64,000 nucleotides of DNA. It comes from Arcuatula senhousia. Lineage: Eukaryota > Mollusca > Bivalvia > Mytilida > Mytilidae. A model generated the notes under the pieces. That model saw only the letters and a program-made list of their open reading frames with translations, was not told where the DNA came from and did no database searches. The DNA is taken from NCBI GenBank assembly GCA_963971305.1, contig OZ020308.1, positions 27,495,275-27,559,274 on the forward strand, read 5' to 3'. The position numbers were made by a program, and so were the translations under genes. Positions 21,132 through 31,527 of this stretch are shown here, piece by piece (within the stretch, counting starts at the first letter, position 1; each line of letters starts with the position of its first letter).

Positions 21132-22347
21132 GATGACAAACTAATTTTGTGTGACTTTGAAAAATATATATTGGTATCCAACAACTTTCAAAGTATAACT
21201 GTGTATTATACCTCTTAAAAATCTCTGCCAGAAGTTTTATATGATTTTTAAAGATTTTTTCAAAGTTAACCTTTTGTGGGCCTCCCATGCTTGTTAGTGC
21301 TATAACAAATGGTAGTGTGTGAGATCTTGTAAGATTAAAGATTATCTGGTTGTGGGAGTTGCTAGGTTGAAACTATAGAAGAGAAGTCTTTCAAACATAC
21401 ATTTTTATTACTGTTAAAAAATGTTAAAAACATTTAAATATTAATTGTACTTTTTAAGAATATCTACTGTTTATGTTATTTTTGCATACAAAGTTATAGA
21501 TTTTTGATACCATGTATTCCATATCAAAAATTATATCAAGAGATTAAATTGTTCATTAGCTTCAAATCTGATGAAATAAAACATTATATAAAATTGAAGT
21601 GTAGAGATATTATGGCCATCGTAAGCAGTGTCTTTAAAAGAAAAGAATATAACATGTATGTAATTTGTAAGGTGTTGAAGAGAGGTTGCTGTGGCACAAT
21701 TCGTTATTTTGTGTCCTGCAGCTTCACAAAATAGTTCAGTCAGATTTCTCAGCAAATGTAAACATCTGTTCAATTTGGATGTAGCTTAATATATTAAATG
21801 AAATCTGTAACGAAAACATATTGTCATTCAGTAACTTAACTTTTCTCTGTTTACTGAATAAATGAACACTGCGAAAAACGCTCGGCCGAAGAAACTGTGT
21901 AACAGTTTACCAAATACTGAAATAGGAACTGACACCATATTTCTGAATCTATAATCCTTTTTAAAACATTATCAGCATCAATTATTTTGTATTGTTAATG
22001 ACAGCTTTTTACCTTATTTTTATATTAAAGTTATTTTTCAATTTTAATACAGAAGTTAACACATAACTAAAGAGAGTATTAGAAAAGTTTAAAATGTTTT
22101 TGTGAATGAATGTTTGATGCATGAAAGAAGACAAAAAGAGATCCAAGTGTTTGTAAGGTTATGAAATTTTTCAATACAATGGTAGGATTGATTGTTGATA
22201 TTACAGGATTTGTAGGGAAATCCAGTTGTTAAGGGGAGATAATTGTGTTTGGGGTAATTTGGAGGAAGGGGGATGAATCGAACTTATAAGCCATAGTTTT
22301 TTTTTATTGTTGTCTTTCATTGTCAATTTTATTGAAGTTGTTGTATG

Positions 22348-22353
22348 AATAAA
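22348..22353 (+). promoter_or_regulatory. Candidate distal poly(A) signal of NF1
   Basis: AATAAA followed by ATGATAAAG and a TTGTTTTA stretch. It lies in a segment that is repeated downstream of the second gene (42394-42520). Confidence 0.4.
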
Positions 22354-22378
22354 ATGATAAAGAAAGTGTTATGTTGTT

Positions 22379-23140
22379 TTATACCCTGTCATATGAAGTA
22401 GCTAGGTATTATTCATAATGTACCCTCAATTTATTAGGTGCCCATCCATCGTATACATGTGACGGATCTGTGATGACAAATCTGGAGATTTTGATATTTT
22501 TTGGCTGGAGATTTGACCAAAAAGCGGGAGATTTTCAAAGCTCATTAAAACTGCATTTCGATGTCAATTGGGGGCACTAGAGTGTGCCAAATATACATGG
22601 CTTCACTTATTAATCTCAAACTGTTAATACAATTATCAGGTCAATTATGGCAACAAACCTTTAATTAACATCTTTAGCTGTTAAATTAACATCTACCTAA
22701 TCGACAAACCCCTAAAACAACGGAAATGTTTATGACTGAACAATTAAAAGGTCTATAAAACTAAAATTTTGTCATGTCTTGAAAAAGTGGGAGATTACAC
22801 ATAAAGTCGGGAGAACGGGAGATAGATAAAAAAGTCGGGAGATTTCGTCTCCCGGCGGGTGAATCACATGTATGCCATCGGTTTGTCTGTCTGTGGTTTC
22901 CAGATGATACCTTAAAATTGAATACTGTTAAGTGTAATAATAAAAGGTCAAGTTCATTTCAGGATGATCCCAAAAAACATATAGTTTTGCCTCCTCAAAT
23001 TTTCAAAATTTTGACAATGCTGAAATTTTCTGGTCTAAGAAAGAAAACTCATTTCTCTTCCAAGAAAGATCACTCATCAATAGCTATTGATAGATAAGTT
23101 GGTAGGGTATCATTTAATGTCTTAGTAGATGCCCTCAGTT
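22379..23140 (+). mobile_element. Old ATACCCYGCCA-family element, split by a TATACATGTGA element
   Basis: Begins TATACCCTGTCATATGAAGT and ends near GGTAGGGTATCATTTAATGT, like the copies at 34741 and 58569. Between them lies the nested 22452-22874 element. Ends are diverged and limits approximate. Confidence 0.55.
22452..22874. mobile_element. TIR element TATACATGTGA with 6-bp target duplication CCATCG and doublet array
   Basis: Begins TATACATGTGA and ends TCACATGTATG. CCATCG flanks both sides (22446-22451 and 22875-22880). Near the right end the word CGGGAGA recurs (GTCGGGAGAACGGGAGATAG, then GTCGGGAGATTT). A second, inverted copy lies at 26563-26895. Confidence 0.75.
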
Positions 23141-23278
23141 TGTTAAATGTGAAAGATTTATACAAGTAACAATGATTCTGATTGTGAGGAAATATTCAAT
23201 GAAGACTGAACAACCAAATAGTTCATGAGTGTGTGTAGCACATGTAACAAGTTTTAAAGGTTGTTATAGGGCAGTGGT

Positions 23279-24576
23279 TCCTAGTACAAACAGTTTGTAC
23301 GATTAGCGTGCGGCTATTCCTACAAACTTTTTTCTTCCAATCAGATTGCAGTTAATTATCGTTACATTAAGCAGAAACATTATAAAACAAGTTTATTTAA
23401 AATTCCTGCGTTAAGGGTACTATTCTTAGAATGTTTTTGAATTTTAATTTTTGAACAAACCTTTAATGTCAAAATAGGTGACATCTTTTGTAGAGAATCA
23501 TTAAATTTCCCTTTTGCAAATTTAATCCTTAGTTTTAATCATGTATTTAGGTAAACATCTTAAGGATGCTCGCTGGTCTTGTTTTGGTATTTCTGTCATT
23601 TTTTCGGAATCCTCTGGATTTTACCATCAAAATAGGGTTAACTTTTTTGCCCAGGAACCCCCTATTTTCTTGTTATTTATGTCTTTAACATGTCTTAAAG
23701 AGGTTATAGACAAAGTTTTATCAAATCCTATTTATTCTGTCATGGATTTTAACAGCTAAATAGTGCTAATGCTAAACCTATGAAAAAGTCAGAGAAAAAC
23801 TTTTCCCGCCAAATTTCAACGACAATTGTCTTGAAAACGAGGTCACGAACCTATTAATTTTTTTTGCTTAATTTATAACTTTTAGTATTATCTTTTGATT
23901 TGAGGCATCATATAGCGAACATCCTTAATTTCATATATTTATGTTTTTTTTTTCTTTCTTTCTTGTTTTTCCAGTGATTTCCCTAAAAGCTGAAAAGGTT
24001 TGCCTTCTCATGGGGTTTTTGATTACATGATTCCCAGGCCATTTTAAAGGTGATTACTTGATTACAAGAGCAAATATTTAATGATTATTTGATTACCTAG
24101 GTTTGAATTTTTGATTACTTGATTCCCATTGGGAAACAGTTTTTGATTACATTTCTAAAAAATATATGATTATTTGATTACACTGGCAAAACAATGCTGA
24201 TTACTTGATTCCTGGTACCCCCCCCCCCCCCTCCCCCCCATGAGGAGGAGCCCCAAAGGTTCGTATCGGGAGACAGCGGATAAGATTGTACAAAATCTAT
24301 TTAATAAAGATCATGAAGATGGATACATGAAAAAATATCTTTAATTTAAAATTAACCTTTAGTAATATTAAGTGTTCAATATAAATTGTACCCAAGAGTT
24401 TTTATTCAAAATGATACCAAAATTGAAATCATTACTTTTCATTAAAAAAAAATAAAATTTGTTCAATACAGAAACGATAGCAATTAGTAACTGTGCATTT
24501 TGATTAGATGAAAAAAAGTTTGTACGAATAGCTGCATGGCTAATCGTACAAACTGTTTGTACTAGGAACAACTGCC
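23279..24576. mobile_element. 1.3-kb TIR element GGGCAGTGGTTCC with 8-bp target duplication TTGTTATA
   Basis: The left end GGGCAGTGGTTCCTAGTACA and right end GTACTAGGAACAACTGCC are inverted copies extending about 90 bases (both include CAAACAGTTTGTACGATTAG). TTGTTATA lies on both flanks (23271-23278 and 24577-24584). An 8-bp duplication fits hAT-type elements, but no transposase is present. It carries the GATTAC doublet array and a long C run. Confidence 0.8.
24020..24219 (+). repeat. GATTAC-word doublet array, about 31-bp period
   Basis: Seven units, most with two copies of TGATTAC (or TGATTCC) about 8 bases apart, e.g. TGATTACTTGATTAC, at about 31-base spacing with unrelated filler. It ends TTGATTCCTGGTACC and runs into a C tract (24218-24239). 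Confidence 0.8.
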
Positions 24577-24782
24577 TTGTTATAACCCCACATCATCTAC
24601 TTCCTGTTTGCCGAGCTGACTTAGACTTTTTATGGGTCAAAAATAGACAATTTTTCGTAACAGATTTCTTGGCTTCTACAGAAGGGATTGATTTCAAATT
24701 TGGTATAGAGCTTTAGCATGATGAGTTGTACTGTGTCTCCCCTTTCCAGGTCAGACGGTCATCTACTTGGGGCTCCCGCAGG

Positions 24783-24945
24783 GTACCCCCCTCAGGTCGC
24801 AAGGTCGCTTTTAAAAGGGCCTGAGGTCGCAAGGTCGCTTTTAAAAGGCATATTTTGGCGGAGGTCGCAGGTCGTTTTTTGGCATAGGTCGATTTTAAGA
24901 AGTGTAGGTCGGAAGTCGCCCTTAAAAAGCCCTCAGGTTGCAGGT
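24783..24945 (-). repeat. GCGACCT-word doublet array, about 30-bp period
   Basis: On the minus strand the word GCGACCT appears in pairs such as GCGACCTTGCGACCT, separated by filler containing TTTTAAAAG. About five or six units, with the best preserved next to the TIR and the GGGGGGTACCC stretch. Open frames through it are a by-product. Confidence 0.8.
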
Positions 24946-24952
24946 CGTTTTT

Positions 24953-26222
24953 ATACGACCGCAAAAATTTTTGCGATCGTATTATGTTATGGCGATGTCG
25001 TTGTCGTTGGCGTTGTCGTCGTCGGCGTTGTCGTCGTCGTCGTCTGTAGACACTTTGGTTTCAGTGCGATAACTTTAGTTGTAGTTAACCAATTGTTATA
25101 AAATTTTGATATGATGTTTATAACCACTAAAGGAAGGTTGGTATTGCATTTGGGGTTTCTGGCCCCTACCGTTTAAGAAAAAAGGGCCAAAAGGGGCAAA
25201 AATGGGTATATTGACAAAACCTCTGTAGAATGTTTAATTTTTATCCGATTTTGATCATTCTTTTTTTATTGTATTCCTCTTTAAATACTGTTAACACAAT
25301 GTATCAACGGCTTTGATGTATCTTGTACTGTTAAATTGCTACTGGGGGTCAAAAAAGGGCCACACCCAAAAAATCGACTTTTTTATTTGTGGTCCGATTT
25401 TCAAAATCTTTTTTTCATTGGAATCCTTGTGAAAATCCCTGCCTGCGTTTTCCAATCAGATTTGCAATATCTCTTACCGTTTTTGAGAAATTAGGGGTCA
25501 AAGGGGCCAAAAATGCTGTTTTTAAAAGTTTGTCAAGGCAAATAGTTTTAAACCAAAAATTAAGTGGTAGTGGGCCTGCCAATTGTTATGAAGTTTTAAT
25601 ATGATGATTATATCCACTAAAGAAATGTTGGTTTTGTATTTGGGGTTTGTGGCCCCTTCTGTTTTAAAAAAAAGGGCAAAAACGGGTGTATTGACAAGCC
25701 TGTTGTAGAATGTTTATCATTCATTTGATTTTGAAAATTCTTTTTTTATTGAATTCATCATTTAATTCTATCTACTAAATGTGTCAATGATTTTGATATG
25801 TATTTCACCATTGCATTGCTACAGGGGGCTAAAGACAGGCCACGCCCATAAAATCAACTTTTTTATTTGTGGTCCGATTTTCAAAATCTTTTTTTCATTG
25901 GATTCCTTGTGAATTTTTGTGCCTTATTTTTTAATCAGATTTGCAATATTTTTACCGTTTTTGAGAAATTAGGGGTCAAAGGGCCAAAATTGTAAATTAA
26001 AATACATGTTTATAAATAAGGCTTTTTGTATTAGATGTTGATGTAAATATAAATGTGTCAAAAATGAATTTTTAAGTCCACCACAGGATGCATGTGTCAA
26101 AAAGCTTTGTAAGTCCACCATGGGCTTCATGTGACCAAAGCAATGGACTATCCATACTGGGCCTCCAACGTTCAGGGTTCAACTTGTTGCGGTCGTATCA
26201 TGCTGCGCTTGGCGTAGCTTTT
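24953..26222 (+). mobile_element. Helentron-like element, ATACGACCGCAA family
   Basis: After TTTTT it begins ATACGACCGCAAAAAT, then a (GTC)n-rich stretch (TCGTTGTCGTTGGCGTTGTC). Two long units of about 500 bp contain ATTTGTGGTCCGATTTTC. The inverted partner TTGCGGTCGTAT ends at 26198, followed by the hairpin GCTGCGCTTGGCGTAGC and a T-run. A truncated relative is at 39047. Confidence 0.8.
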
Positions 26223-26456
26223 TATTAACCCTGCGGGAGCCACCTACTTCCTGTTTTCTGAATGTTCGAGTGGGGTATGCTTATCACGACTTAGTGCAAC
26301 ACCTTGTTCCTCCAAATGTTGAATATTGATTTTCGAATATTCAGAATCGTGCAATAGTTATACATGTACTATTTATTGCACACACTGTGTATTCTGGCAT
26401 ACAGAGCTTAGGTGAAACACACAAGAGAGGGTTAAAGTTGTTGTCAGCTGACAATT

Positions 26457-26562
26457 ATGTCCCCCCCCCCCACTTTTTGTGGGGATACAAATTGTTTTTG
26501 GTTGTCCGTCCGTATGTCCGTCACAATGTTTGTCAGCGCAACTCCTCTGAAACTACTGAACC
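26457..26562 (+). mobile_element. 5' part of an ATGTCTCCCCCC-family element, interrupted
   Basis: ATGTCCCCCCCCCCCAC, GTGGGGATAC, a TCCG tract and GCAACTCCTCTGAAACTACT match the start of the 13287 element. It is broken off at GAACC by the following insertion, and I do not see it resume clearly. Confidence 0.65.
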
Positions 26563-26895
26563 AGAAATGTTAACTCTCCCGTTTTCACCGGGAGACTCCC
26601 GGTTTCATGACTATATCTCCCGCCTCCCGATTTATACCTAAAATCTCCCGGTTACCGATTTTCTATGTAAAAAAATAAATTGTCAAAAGAAAAGTCACGA
26701 AAATCGTCATTTTGATTTTCCTTGGGCAGTGTTACAAAGATCAAATGGAATTAATTACTTGTTGATTAGGTGATTCCACCTGTCACACAAGCTAATTAAC
26801 GAAGCCTTATCAAGTTTTCAGTGTTAATTGTCAAATTAACAAGGTATAACCCCTAATTAGACATCTTGCACATCGATCTCGGATGACATGTAATA
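26563..26895. mobile_element. Second copy of the TATACATGTGA element with CTCCCG doublets
   Basis: Opposite orientation to the 22452 copy. The left end has AACTCTCCCG, GACTCCCGG and CTCCCGCCTCCCGATT, the same word in pairs; the right end has ATGACATGTAATA. Ends are diverged. Confidence 0.6.
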
Positions 26896-26961
26896 ATATG
26901 AAGTTGAGCTATGTCCCTTAAAAAAAAAACAAAAATACTTGAAAATCAGCAATTGATTTTT

Positions 26962-27909
26962 ATACCCCCCGCAAACAAAGTTTGGGGGGGTATATAGGAA
27001 TCACCCTGTCTGTCTGTCCGTCTGTCCGTCTGTCTGTCTGTCCGTCTGTCCGTCTGTCCGTCTGTCCACATACCTCGTAAGCGCAACTCCTCCTAAACCC
27101 CTTGATGGATTTTGATGAAACTTTACACAAAGGATGTACACCATATGGAGATGTGCATGAAGAATTTTGGTTGCTATCAGATATCATTCAAGGGAGATAA
27201 TTGGACTTAGACTTTTTAAACTTGGTGTTCAATGGGAGACCTCGTAAGCGCAACTCCTCCTGAACCGCTTGATGGATTTTGATGACACTTTCCATGAAGG
27301 ATGTACACTATATGGAGATGTGCATGAAGAATTTTGGTTGCTGTCGGATATCATTCAAGGGAGATAATTGGACTTAGACTTTTTAAACTTGGTGTTCAAT
27401 GGGAGACCTCGTAAGCGCAACTCCTCCTAAACTGCTTGATGGATTTTGATGACACTTTCCATGAAGGATGTACACTATATGGAGATGTGCATGAAGAATT
27501 TTGGTTGCTGTCAGATATCAATCAAGGGAGATAATTGGACTTAGACTTTTTAAACTTGATGTTCAATGGGAGACCTTGTAAGCGCAACTTCTCCTAAACC
27601 GCTTGATGGATTTTGATTAAACTTTACACAAATGATGTACACCATATGGAGATGTGCATGACGAATTTTGGTTGCTGTCAGATATCATTCAAGGGAGATA
27701 ATCGGACTTAGACTTTTTAAACTTGGTGTTCAATGGGAGACTTCGTAAGCGCAACTCCTCCTAAACCGCTTGATGGATTTTGATGGCATTTTACAAGAAG
27801 GATGTACAATATATGGAGATGTGCATGAAGAATTTTGGTTGCTGTGAGATATCATTCAAGGGAGATAATTGGACTTAGAATTGTTAAAGCGGGGGGTATC
27901 CTCCGTGAG
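26962..27909 (+). mobile_element. Helentron-like element, ATACCCCCCGC family, five 182-bp units
   Basis: Begins ATACCCCCCGC after TTTTT, with hairpin partner GGGGGGGTATA and a (TCTG/TCCG)n tract. Five tandem units of about 182 bp contain CTCGTAAGCGCAACTCCTCC and TATATGGAGATGTGCATGA. GCGGGGGGTAT ends at 27909, then the hairpin GTGAGCTCGCTCAC and CCTTGTTT. Confidence 0.85.
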
Positions 27910-28134
27910 CTCGCTCACAGTATTCCTTGTTTCAAATATTTTAGTTTTTTGTTTTTAAATTTTTTGATTTTAAAAATTTTAAATCATGCAAAGAAATATA
28001 TAACAATTGGATAAATGGAATAATTTTTAAACATTTCATCATTTAAAATATTATTTTTGTATTTTGATTTTATAAAATTTACCTTAATTATCGCCGTAAT
28101 TATCAAATACAGTTTCATAACCAGTTATATATCA

Positions 28135-28340
28135 TTACCAGTTTTCCAGAAATCCGACCAGTACCTCCCCGTGGTGGAAGACGGGCCCTGCATTCATCGA
28201 TAACAAAGGAGCAGCTAACACTGGCGGTGGTGAGTCATTGGCTGGACGACCCATGGCACATAGCGAGTCTTTAGCAGTTTTACTGCTATAGTCGATGTAG
28301 AGGGGCATTCCTCTAGTCACGACTATAAATACCCATCATC
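28135..28340. other. GC-richer segment of unknown origin
   Basis: About 200 bases clearly richer in G+C than their surroundings. One minus-strand frame is open for 61 codons (…SSKTAKDSLCAMGRPANDSP…). I do not recognise it. It lies just beyond the tail of a minus-oriented retroelement end and may be the insertion target or part of another repeat. Confidence 0.35.
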
Positions 28341-28344
28341 ATCA

Positions 28345-28480
28345 TACCAATACCAATACCAATATTTTTATTTCCAAATTAGGTCCCCATTAGGGCAATT
28401 ACATATAACAGTCATGATTGAAACAATGTTAACATTACAGTACATAAACAAGTACGAAGATCTTTAAGTTGGCCATGTTC
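28345..28480 (-). mobile_element. 3' end of a non-LTR retrotransposon with (TATTGG)n tail
   Basis: On the minus strand: GTAATTGCCCTAATGGGGAC, then CTAATTTGGAAATAAAAATA and a TATTGG/TACCAA microsatellite tail. This 3' UTR style (GGAAATAAA plus short tandem tail) is typical of CR1/L2-like LINEs in molluscs. It is 5'-truncated, and the left limit is set by the repeat tail. Confidence 0.6.
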
Positions 28481-29021
28481 ATGCAGGGACAATTGTTTTT
28501 GACATCATAGGTGTTATCTAGGAAACATCAGATAAGAGGAAAATAAACATACCGGAAATTTTAACTGAGTGAAAATAAGGATGTTCTCTGGTCAGGAGCC
28601 AAAATTTTTAAGTATTAAACTTTTTTTCTAACCTCGATTTTTGCAATGTTCTGACCCTAAAAATACAATATACCGTGTGAAGAAAAATTCAAAGTTTGCT
28701 GTGCATTTTTTTTTTTTTTTTTTGGTACAGACTCTTAAAGAAGACCAATTTTGACGATTTTGTTCATTTTTAGCCATTTTTGCCTAAATTTTGACTATTT
28801 TCATGAAAAAAAAATTCAACTCTATAAGAGTATTAAACTTTTTCATATACTTTCTGATAATTTGTATTTGTTAAAAATGAATATATCAAACTAAAAAAAA
28901 AAACATATGAACGTGTGGATATAAGAAAGTTTTGTAGTATTTTAGGGACATTTCAGAGGACATTTTTTGCCGTTCCAAATTTACCTAAAAATGCTGATTT
29001 TCTCAATTTTCTTGCAGCTGA

Positions 29022-29806
29022 TGGTTAAGAGTCTGTCCATGTAGAAATCAGGCAAAAGCCTACAGAATCTGGCACATGAAAAATTTTATCCCAGCAAATT
29101 TATTGTTTTAATGTATTGTTGGACTCCTATATAAAACAAAAATCACCTTTGAAAGCAACATGTATGTATGACTTTAACTCGAATGATCCAAGCCCTATCC
29201 GTCTTCGCAAACTTCGGCGGGACAGGGCTTGAACACGTCCAATGGAAATTCTCCGTCACTCGCTGTCCAGTTCAGACAGCCAATCACAATCCTTTAAATG
29301 ATGTTAATTAATTAGATGATAAGATTAGTTTGATCTTTTCTAAAACAGATATGACAAAAAGGTGTGAATTATGTGATAATTAATGATAAATTAATGATAA
29401 TGAATTTTATCTTCACTGGTCCTAAGAAATTTTGGCCAACACAGTATGCTCACCTGACAAATTTTGACGAATTATTATCGTATGAGCATTCAGGCGTTAA
29501 TGTAGAGACTGAAAGGAGCGAAATATAACGACTGTATTATTCGGGTTAGTATGACTTGTGATTATGAACAAAGCAACCAAATTTTGCAAATATGCAAGAG
29601 TTATCTCCCTTTTTTCTGCATATTTTTAATGCATTCTATAAAAATTATATCCAAGTTATCACTTCAACAAATCAAAAATCTGCATTTGTTTTGGGGAATG
29701 GATGTTAACCTGATGTGAAATCAATGACAATTTTTCAAAAACAAAATTTGCCATGTGCCAGCTACTGCCTGGGTTTTGCTTGGACAGCCTCTTAAAACTT
29801 CATTTG
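29022..29806. mobile_element. TIR element TTAAGAGTCTGTCCA
   Basis: The left end GGTTAAGAGTCTGTCCATGT and its right partner (CTTGGACAGCCTCTTAAAAC) are inverted. A second inverted block pairs CTGGCACATG (about 29071) with CATGTGCCAG (about 29752). Inside is the hairpin AAGCCCTATCC ... GGACAGGGCTT at about 29190-29233. No ORF. An inverted ACAGACTCTTAA at 28730 suggests a related end further left. Confidence 0.55.
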
Positions 29807-31111
29807 TTTTGTGGTTTCTTTTTGCGAAAATATCTAATCAAATGTTTTAAAAAGCAAAAACGATATATATTTTCCTCATGAGACGACTATTTTTCCACCC
29901 AAGCCCCAATTTTCAGAAAATCTAACATGAATTCACCAGCACTTTAAGAGCTAAATTTTTGAAAGCGATTATTTCAAAACTACTTGTTCAAAATTAATAA
30001 CTTTTTACACAATTTCATGGTATACACATATTATAAAAAAATTTTTCTTTGCCATTGCTCATAAATTTTGAATAATTTCAAAGTTATTTCGAAACGAGAT
30101 TTTAACTAAACTGAAACCTGACCAGAATACATTCGTAAAGATTCCCTCCAAAATCTCGATATATATCACTTCTATCTATGCAATAAGTATATCCTTTACA
30201 GACAGTAAGTGCTATAGTAACTTTACATTTGACAGAAGTAAAAATTCATGAGGTTATGAACTTTCTGTTAAAACAACTGAACTGCAACAACCAATGCAAA
30301 CCAACTTTAAAAGGAGAATGAGCATAGTTGACTTGAAAGGGTAAGCAATTCCTGCTTATTGCAAAAATCCTTCACATTGCGATCTAGTGTAGGTCAAATA
30401 AAAAAAAAAAAAAAATGCCATCACAAAATTTTTTATTCAAGACGAATTTACATCTGAACTTATCAAAAAAAGCAAAAACCCTGCATCTATCAATCACATT
30501 ATGTTTCCCATAATTTTCTACAGCCATCGTGCAACATTATACTCCGTTTTCGTATCCAACCATGGAGATATGATATATAGAAGGAGCTACTACAAGATCA
30601 GACTGCGGTACCGCTTTATTATTGAATATTAGTCGATAATTTTAACACCTCGGCAGGATTCCTGTCTTTGATATCCAGCGTTATACAGAAAAACTGTATA
30701 TTTGGAAGATTAAAATATTTATTAAACATTTACCGTATTGACAAAAGCGTTTTATGAACCTGGTAATAATAAAATATTATTTCTTATCAATTATATTGAT
30801 TGCTGTTTGATGGCTTCTAAACTCAAAGTTAAATCTGATGCTATTAGATTTTTAAGTTTCGATGAGATAAAAAAAAACTTTTGAAACAAATTCTTGTATT
30901 CACAATTCTTTTCAAGATCGTTAATATATAAATCATTATAAAATGCGTTATTCTCATACATATTAATCTTTATAAGCATAATAACGTCCATTAGGAGCAA
31001 AGCAACACACAAATAACACATAACGCACAAGCTAAAATAAAAGTCACATGAATAAAAACAAATGATTCATATAAGCATGTACGAATATATATAAAAAAAA
31101 ATATATACAAA

Positions 31112-31527
31112 TTAGGAACCTGTCCGACCAGGGTCTGAAGCCCTCAGTTCTAAAGACTGTATAATAAAGACTCCAGTGTGACAAACAAGTTCTGTATTAA
31201 AGGGGCACAATTTAGTTTGAGTGTCCAGTCCTTCAAAAGAGGTTATGTAGTATTTTAGTTCATTCAAAAAATCCTTTCGTAAAGAGGCATTTATTTCACA
31301 ATCAAAAAAGAAATGTTTTTCATCATCTAAGACTTGGCATTTTCTACATAATCTTTGTTCCCTTGGAATTCTTGTGTAGCGACCAACTTCAATGCCAAGA
31401 GAATGGTCACTTAATCTAAATTTGGTTATTAACTGTCTAAAATTACAATTTTTATGTTCAAGATACTTTTCTAAATTACAGTCTTTTTTAATTTTTCCAT
31501 ACCAATGATGGGAGACATCAAAGTTAA
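31112..31527 (-). pseudogene. LINE reverse transcriptase C-terminus (zf-RVT-like), fragment with stop
   Basis: Minus strand from 31527 down: VSHHWYGKIKKDC, then FRQLITKFRLSDHSLGIEVG, RYTRIPREQRL, CRKCQVLDDEKHFFFDC and KDFLNELKYYITSF, ending TAA at 31112. The CxxC ... H ... C cluster after RIPREQRLC is the zinc-binding tail found after the RT domain in many animal LINEs. Upstream RT and endonuclease are missing, so it is 5'-truncated. The 3' flank (down to about 30760) may be its 3' UTR. Confidence 0.75.

Larger units (their letters stand above)
20044..22375 (+). other. NF1 3' untranslated region (probable extent)
   Basis: AT-rich sequence after the stop. Candidate poly(A) signals AATAAA lie at 20228-20233 and 22348-22353, so short and long 3' UTR forms are possible. 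Two short elements (20749 and 20967) sit back to back within it. The true end cannot be fixed without transcript data. Confidence 0.45.
24769..26243. mobile_element. TIR element GGGGCTCCCGCAGGGT with target duplication CTACTT
   Basis: Begins GGGGCTCCCGCAGGGTACC and ends with inverted ACCCTGCGGGAGCCAC. CTACTT flanks both sides (24763-24768 and 26244-26249). Removing the insert restores CATCTACTTCCTGTTTTC, the host repeat text seen uninterrupted at about 43692, which confirms the boundaries. It carries a GGTCG doublet array and a nested Helentron-like element. Confidence 0.8.

Noticed and set aside
24713..25101. 127-codon plus and 83-codon minus open frames
   Set aside because: Both run through the GCGACCT array and the (GTC)n tract; the repetitive peptides reflect the DNA repeats.
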